DNA from: Phaseolus vulgaris
Lineage: Eukaryota; Streptophyta; Magnoliopsida; Fabales; Fabaceae
DNA: 64,000 nt
Direction of reading: 5' to 3'
NCBI RefSeq assembly: GCF_000499845.2
Contig: NC_023753.2
Span: 9,811,791-9,875,790, forward strand
Numbering within the stretch: position 1 is the first letter of the stretch; the number at the start of each line of letters is the position of its first letter. The notes below the pieces were generated by a model. It had not been told where the DNA came from, ran no database searches, and saw only the letters and a list, made by a program, of their open reading frames with translations. Position numbers and translations under genes: made by a program. Of this stretch, positions 60,681 through 64,000 are shown piece by piece.

Positions 60681-60899
60681 CTTCCCATTCCTAACATCTA
60701 CTTCTTTTATGTCACCAATTGGTTGTGGTCATTGATATTTGTAGATTACTCCATTATCTGCCTCTAGAGCATGTGTCTCAACAGCAGTGGAAACAGAATA
60801 GGCTCATCGTCGGTGCGAAGATTATTTTTGTAACATTTCCTTGTCACTTTCTGATAGACCTTTATGGTTACAATTTTTCCTTCTAGGGTGAGGAACTTC

Positions 60900-61240
60900 A
60901 TTTTAAGATGCACGAGGAGACAATAATTCCCAATATGTCAATAGAGGGTCTCTCCAATAGTAGATTGTATGAGGAATGAGCATTAACTATAATATACTTT
61001 AACACTATACTACTTGCCAACAACCAATATGAGAATGTAGTCTGTAACTAAATGTGGCTCTGGACATCAACTTGCTCGCCTGGTATTTGAAGTTGGTCCC
61101 ATGGTATTTGAGTTGGTCCCATGGTATTTGAAGTGTCACGAGTGTATCCCAAAACATGATGTCAGCCAAGTTTCCTTGATCTATTAAGACTCAATGTACA
61201 TTGCGTCCTATCATGATGACCAAGAGGATAATGGGATTGT
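60900..61240 (-). pseudogene. Gypsy aspartic protease, broken
   Basis: The minus strand reads VLIDQGNLADIMFWDTL near 61185-61135, a DQG-type active site used by this plant gypsy group, and later VLKYIIVNAHSSYNLLLERP near 61010-60950, the flap and following segment. A stop precedes VLID. Part of the region carries a 24-25 bp tandem repeat (GGTATTTGAAGTTGGTCCCA, 61080-61130). Confidence 0.7.
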
Positions 61241-61489
61241 CTTTGCGAGGTGCAGCGTCATCAAGATCGACTTATAAGAAGCTAATCGTTGGTGTTAAGA
61301 GATTTCCTAGTCCTAAGGGAGAAAAAACTCGAGAAATATATTTTCTGACTTGAGCTGGTCTTCCCCCACAACAAATTCTTTTGCTATTGTATTGAAATAT
61401 CCCAATATAAATGTTATGCTCAGTGACAGTTTGAGGATGAGGACGAGGACTCGAGATAAGTCCTATTGCTCGGGACGACTCTTCATAAT

Positions 61490-62110
61490 GCATAAAGTGA
61501 CCTTTCTTTGTCAATTTTGGTGAGTTGGGTTGTCAAGGCATAACATCTCTCAATATCATGTCCATAGGCTTGGTGGAATTCGCATCATGCATTATGGAAA
61601 TGATTGAGAAGTCGATTTGTCCTTTTTTAGAACTAAAATTTACTGAATATCTTATTGTCTTTAAGGATTTGTTTCCAATATATAGTTAAAGTCAAACATT
61701 TCAACCTTTCTTTTTCCTCTCATGGCCTTTGAGCCACACAAAGCATATGATGTCGATCCACCTGCCTACCTTGTTGATGGTCATCTTCTCGTTTCGACCT
61801 CCATTCGTGGCTATGGTCTTTGTACTTCGGAGGCTATTGACGTTTTTCTTCTGACCTTTTACGCCTCATTACTTCCTCAACCTCGATGTGGGATGATGCC
61901 CTGCTTTGGATTTCAACCACTAAGTCAGTCGTATTTCAAATTAGTGATTGACTAAAAAGGTTGATCCGTAGTCCTTTGATGAACGCATCAATAAACATCT
62001 CGTCATCGTATAGAAATGTTGTAAAAAAAGATTAATGTAATTCTTTAGAGGTTCACTCTCGTACTGTTCAATATAAAAAATCAACACTTCGAGGAAGCTT
62101 AACCTTATTA
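61490..62110 (-). pseudogene. Gypsy gag and CHHC-type zinc knuckle, broken
   Basis: The region near 62100-61950 resembles the gag core (ESEPLKNYINLF on the minus strand). Near 61590-61530 lies CEFHQAYGHDIERC followed by YALTTQLTKID, matching the C-x2-H, H-x4-C nucleic acid-binding stretch of plant gypsy gag. Several frameshifts are present. Confidence 0.6.
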
Positions 62111-63016
62111 ATAACAAATTGCATAATTTTGTTATTTATGATAATAGTTAATTATCCTAACTATTAATAAATATTTTTAATATATATATATATATTATCT
62201 AAACTAATGAAAACACAGACGCTCTTGCACTTCAGCATTCACAATTTTTATTTTTATAATTATTATATATGCATATATATATATATATATTTATTAAAAT
62301 TAACTATAAATTTATATTGATAAAATAATTTTATAATAAATTAAATGTTATGAAATATATAATTTATTGATTTCTTTTCATGAAGTTAAAAAAGAAAAAA
62401 AGAAGAAGGAAGAAGCAACACTTGACGATTACACTTTCATGTATTGAAAAAATTGGTCTCATAACTAAAATGTTATGAATTAAGAGACAAAAAAAAAAAA
62501 AAAATACAATGTAAGATTAATAAACTACTCTAATAGACAAATAGTACAACACTAGAGCACTTCCTCCCACAATGCTAGTTTGGATAGTTATATCCACGAC
62601 AATGGTAGTTTCCATCGGTGAAAGTTCCTCATGCCTAGGCTCAGATCCATGATAAATGAACATGCACATTATTAAGCTCAGTCATTGTTATCGTTTGGTT
62701 ATATTCACGGGGTATATAGGGGTGTGAGCCTATCCAACGACGACCAATTGTTTTGCGGTAACATTATGTGCTGATGTGCCTGACACTTCTCTATCTCAGT
62801 CTATGTGTTTCTTCTGGGTTGCCTTGTTCTCTCTCTATATATTATCTAAATTATTTACATAATATTTTTTCTCACTTTTTTATATTATTTATTTTAAATG
62901 ATAAAAAAAAATCACACACGTATTCATCATATATCATATAGTCGTTTGTTACCATATATATAATATCTCAAAATTTATATTACAATATTTCCAAATACAG
63001 GGTTTTAAATCAAATT

Positions 63017-63965
63017 ACTATGTGTGTGTTTGGATTGGGAGTGAATGTGTGAGGATTTGAGGGAGTGGATGTGTGAGGATGTGAGAAGAAAGTGAGGTTG
63101 TGTTGGATTGGGGTGTGTTAGAGTGGATGTGTGAGGAAAATTTATGAGATTTTGTGAGTGATATGATGATTATGAGGGAGTTTTAATTTCTTTTTAAATT
63201 GTTAAATGTTACTTTACAAATTTATCCTTGCCTATTAAATTTTTTTTAATAATGAAATGAGTTATTTTTGTTTAAAAATAAACAACTTTCACATATTTCT
63301 TAGATATAAAAATTAAAATTAGAAAATAAATATATATTAAATATAAATAGATATAATTTAAAAATTATAATTAGAAAAAAATGTATTCAACAAATTAAAT
63401 AAAAACAAAACTTTAAATAATTTCTTAAAATATTAAACATGCATTATAAAATTAGAAAATAAATAAAATCTTATATAAATAAAAGATAATATTTAATAGG
63501 CAAGGATAATTAAAAAAATACTAAAAAAAAATATATAGCATAATTAACAATAGAAAATAATTTCATAAAAAACTATTATCAAATAAATTACTAACTCATA
63601 AACATAATAATTATAAAAAAAATATTAATATAAACACATCAACAAATTAAATAAAAAGAGAACTTCAAATAATTTCTTAAAATATTAAATATATACTATA
63701 AAATTAGAAAATAAATCACATCTTATATAAATAAATAAAAAATTATTTTTTAATATTAAAAACCCTTGTAGATGAATGAGGGTAAATTTGGAAATAACAT
63801 ATGTTGATGTGGCTTTCCCTCTATGTCTTTTCATTTTGAGGGGAGAGGATATTTACTGTTCACAGGTATACCCTCTCCTCCTCTTTCCTGCAAAACCGAT
63901 CCAAACCATTGATATCATCTAATTTATTTTCTTGTGAACAGTACATCCATAAAAGCAAACATAGT
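63017..63965. mobile_element. Possible DNA transposon or MITE with internal repeats
   Basis: The outer ends read ACTATGTGTGTGTTTGGATT and, inverted from the right, ACTATGTTTGCTTTTATGGA, a weak inverted repeat. Inside, ATTATCCTTGCCTATTAAAT (63222 region) recurs inverted near 63490-63510, and about 95 bp (AACAAATTAAATAAAAA through AATAAAATCTTATATAAAT) is directly repeated at about 63393 and 63640. No coding region and no clear target duplication. Confidence 0.35.
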
Positions 63966-64000
63966 CTTAAATAATTTAAATATTTTCTTAGATAGCAAAT

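Larger units (their letters stand above)
58488..62750 (-). mobile_element. Degraded Ty3/gypsy LTR retrotransposon, internal region
   Basis: Read on the minus strand, the order is gag, aspartic protease, reverse transcriptase, RNase H, integrase, which defines Ty3/gypsy rather than Ty1/copia (where integrase precedes RT). All domains are broken by stops and shifts. Integrase similarity ends near 58590, about 110 bp before the MULE border, and the 3' part and 3' LTR are missing. The 5' boundary is uncertain: AATTGGTCGTCGTTGGATAG near 62725-62750 may be the worn junction of LTR and internal region. Confidence 0.75.

Noticed and set aside
53857..62750. MULE inserted into the middle of the gypsy element
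   Set aside because: Gypsy similarity is seen only to the right of the MULE; nothing left of 53848 resembles the missing integrase end or LTR, so this nesting cannot be supported.

Overview
This window looks like nuclear DNA of a flowering plant: it is very AT-rich, has one multi-exon gene with canonical GT-AG introns, a plant microRNA hairpin and many nested plant transposons. Protein-level resemblance and the transposon families suggest a dicot, probably a legume (inference; no database was consulted). There are no operons, CRISPR arrays or other prokaryotic features.

Only two loci look functional. A MIR160 precursor lies on the + strand at 30141-30243, with both miR160 and its star strand readable and correctly paired. 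Minus-strand 48715-40352 is a complete 13-exon gene for aminodeoxychorismate synthase (ADCS, fused PabA-PabB), the plastid enzyme that makes the p-aminobenzoate precursor of folate. All 12 introns keep frame and the product is 923 residues.

The rest is mostly transposon debris. 4.1-8.1 kb holds MITE relics and a CACTA-like non-autonomous element (7150-7976, TSD TTT). 11.7-15.5 kb is a decayed L1-type LINE, followed by a short plastid ycf2 insertion (NUPT). 18.5-24.0 kb is an AT-rich microsatellite tract into which two LTR-like elements of one family inserted in opposite orientations (19382-21815 and 21987-24038). Each has its own 5-bp duplication, and each was later hit by another element: a CACTA-type MITE in the left, a truncated LINE in the right. 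25-29 kb and 31-40 kb are mostly anonymous AT-rich DNA.

From 53.8 kb onward a Mutator-like element (53857-58478) is bounded by a perfect 9-bp duplication. It carries a dead transposase fused to an OTU-type cysteine protease domain, a convergent plant-mobile-domain exon, and three clusters of a short palindromic motif. It abuts a degraded Ty3/gypsy polyprotein on the minus strand (about 62.1 to 58.6 kb: gag, protease, RT, RNase H, integrase). A telomere-like repeat sits inside the RNase H region. The most unusual structures are the MULE composite with its palindrome arrays and the inverted LTR pair in the AT tract.
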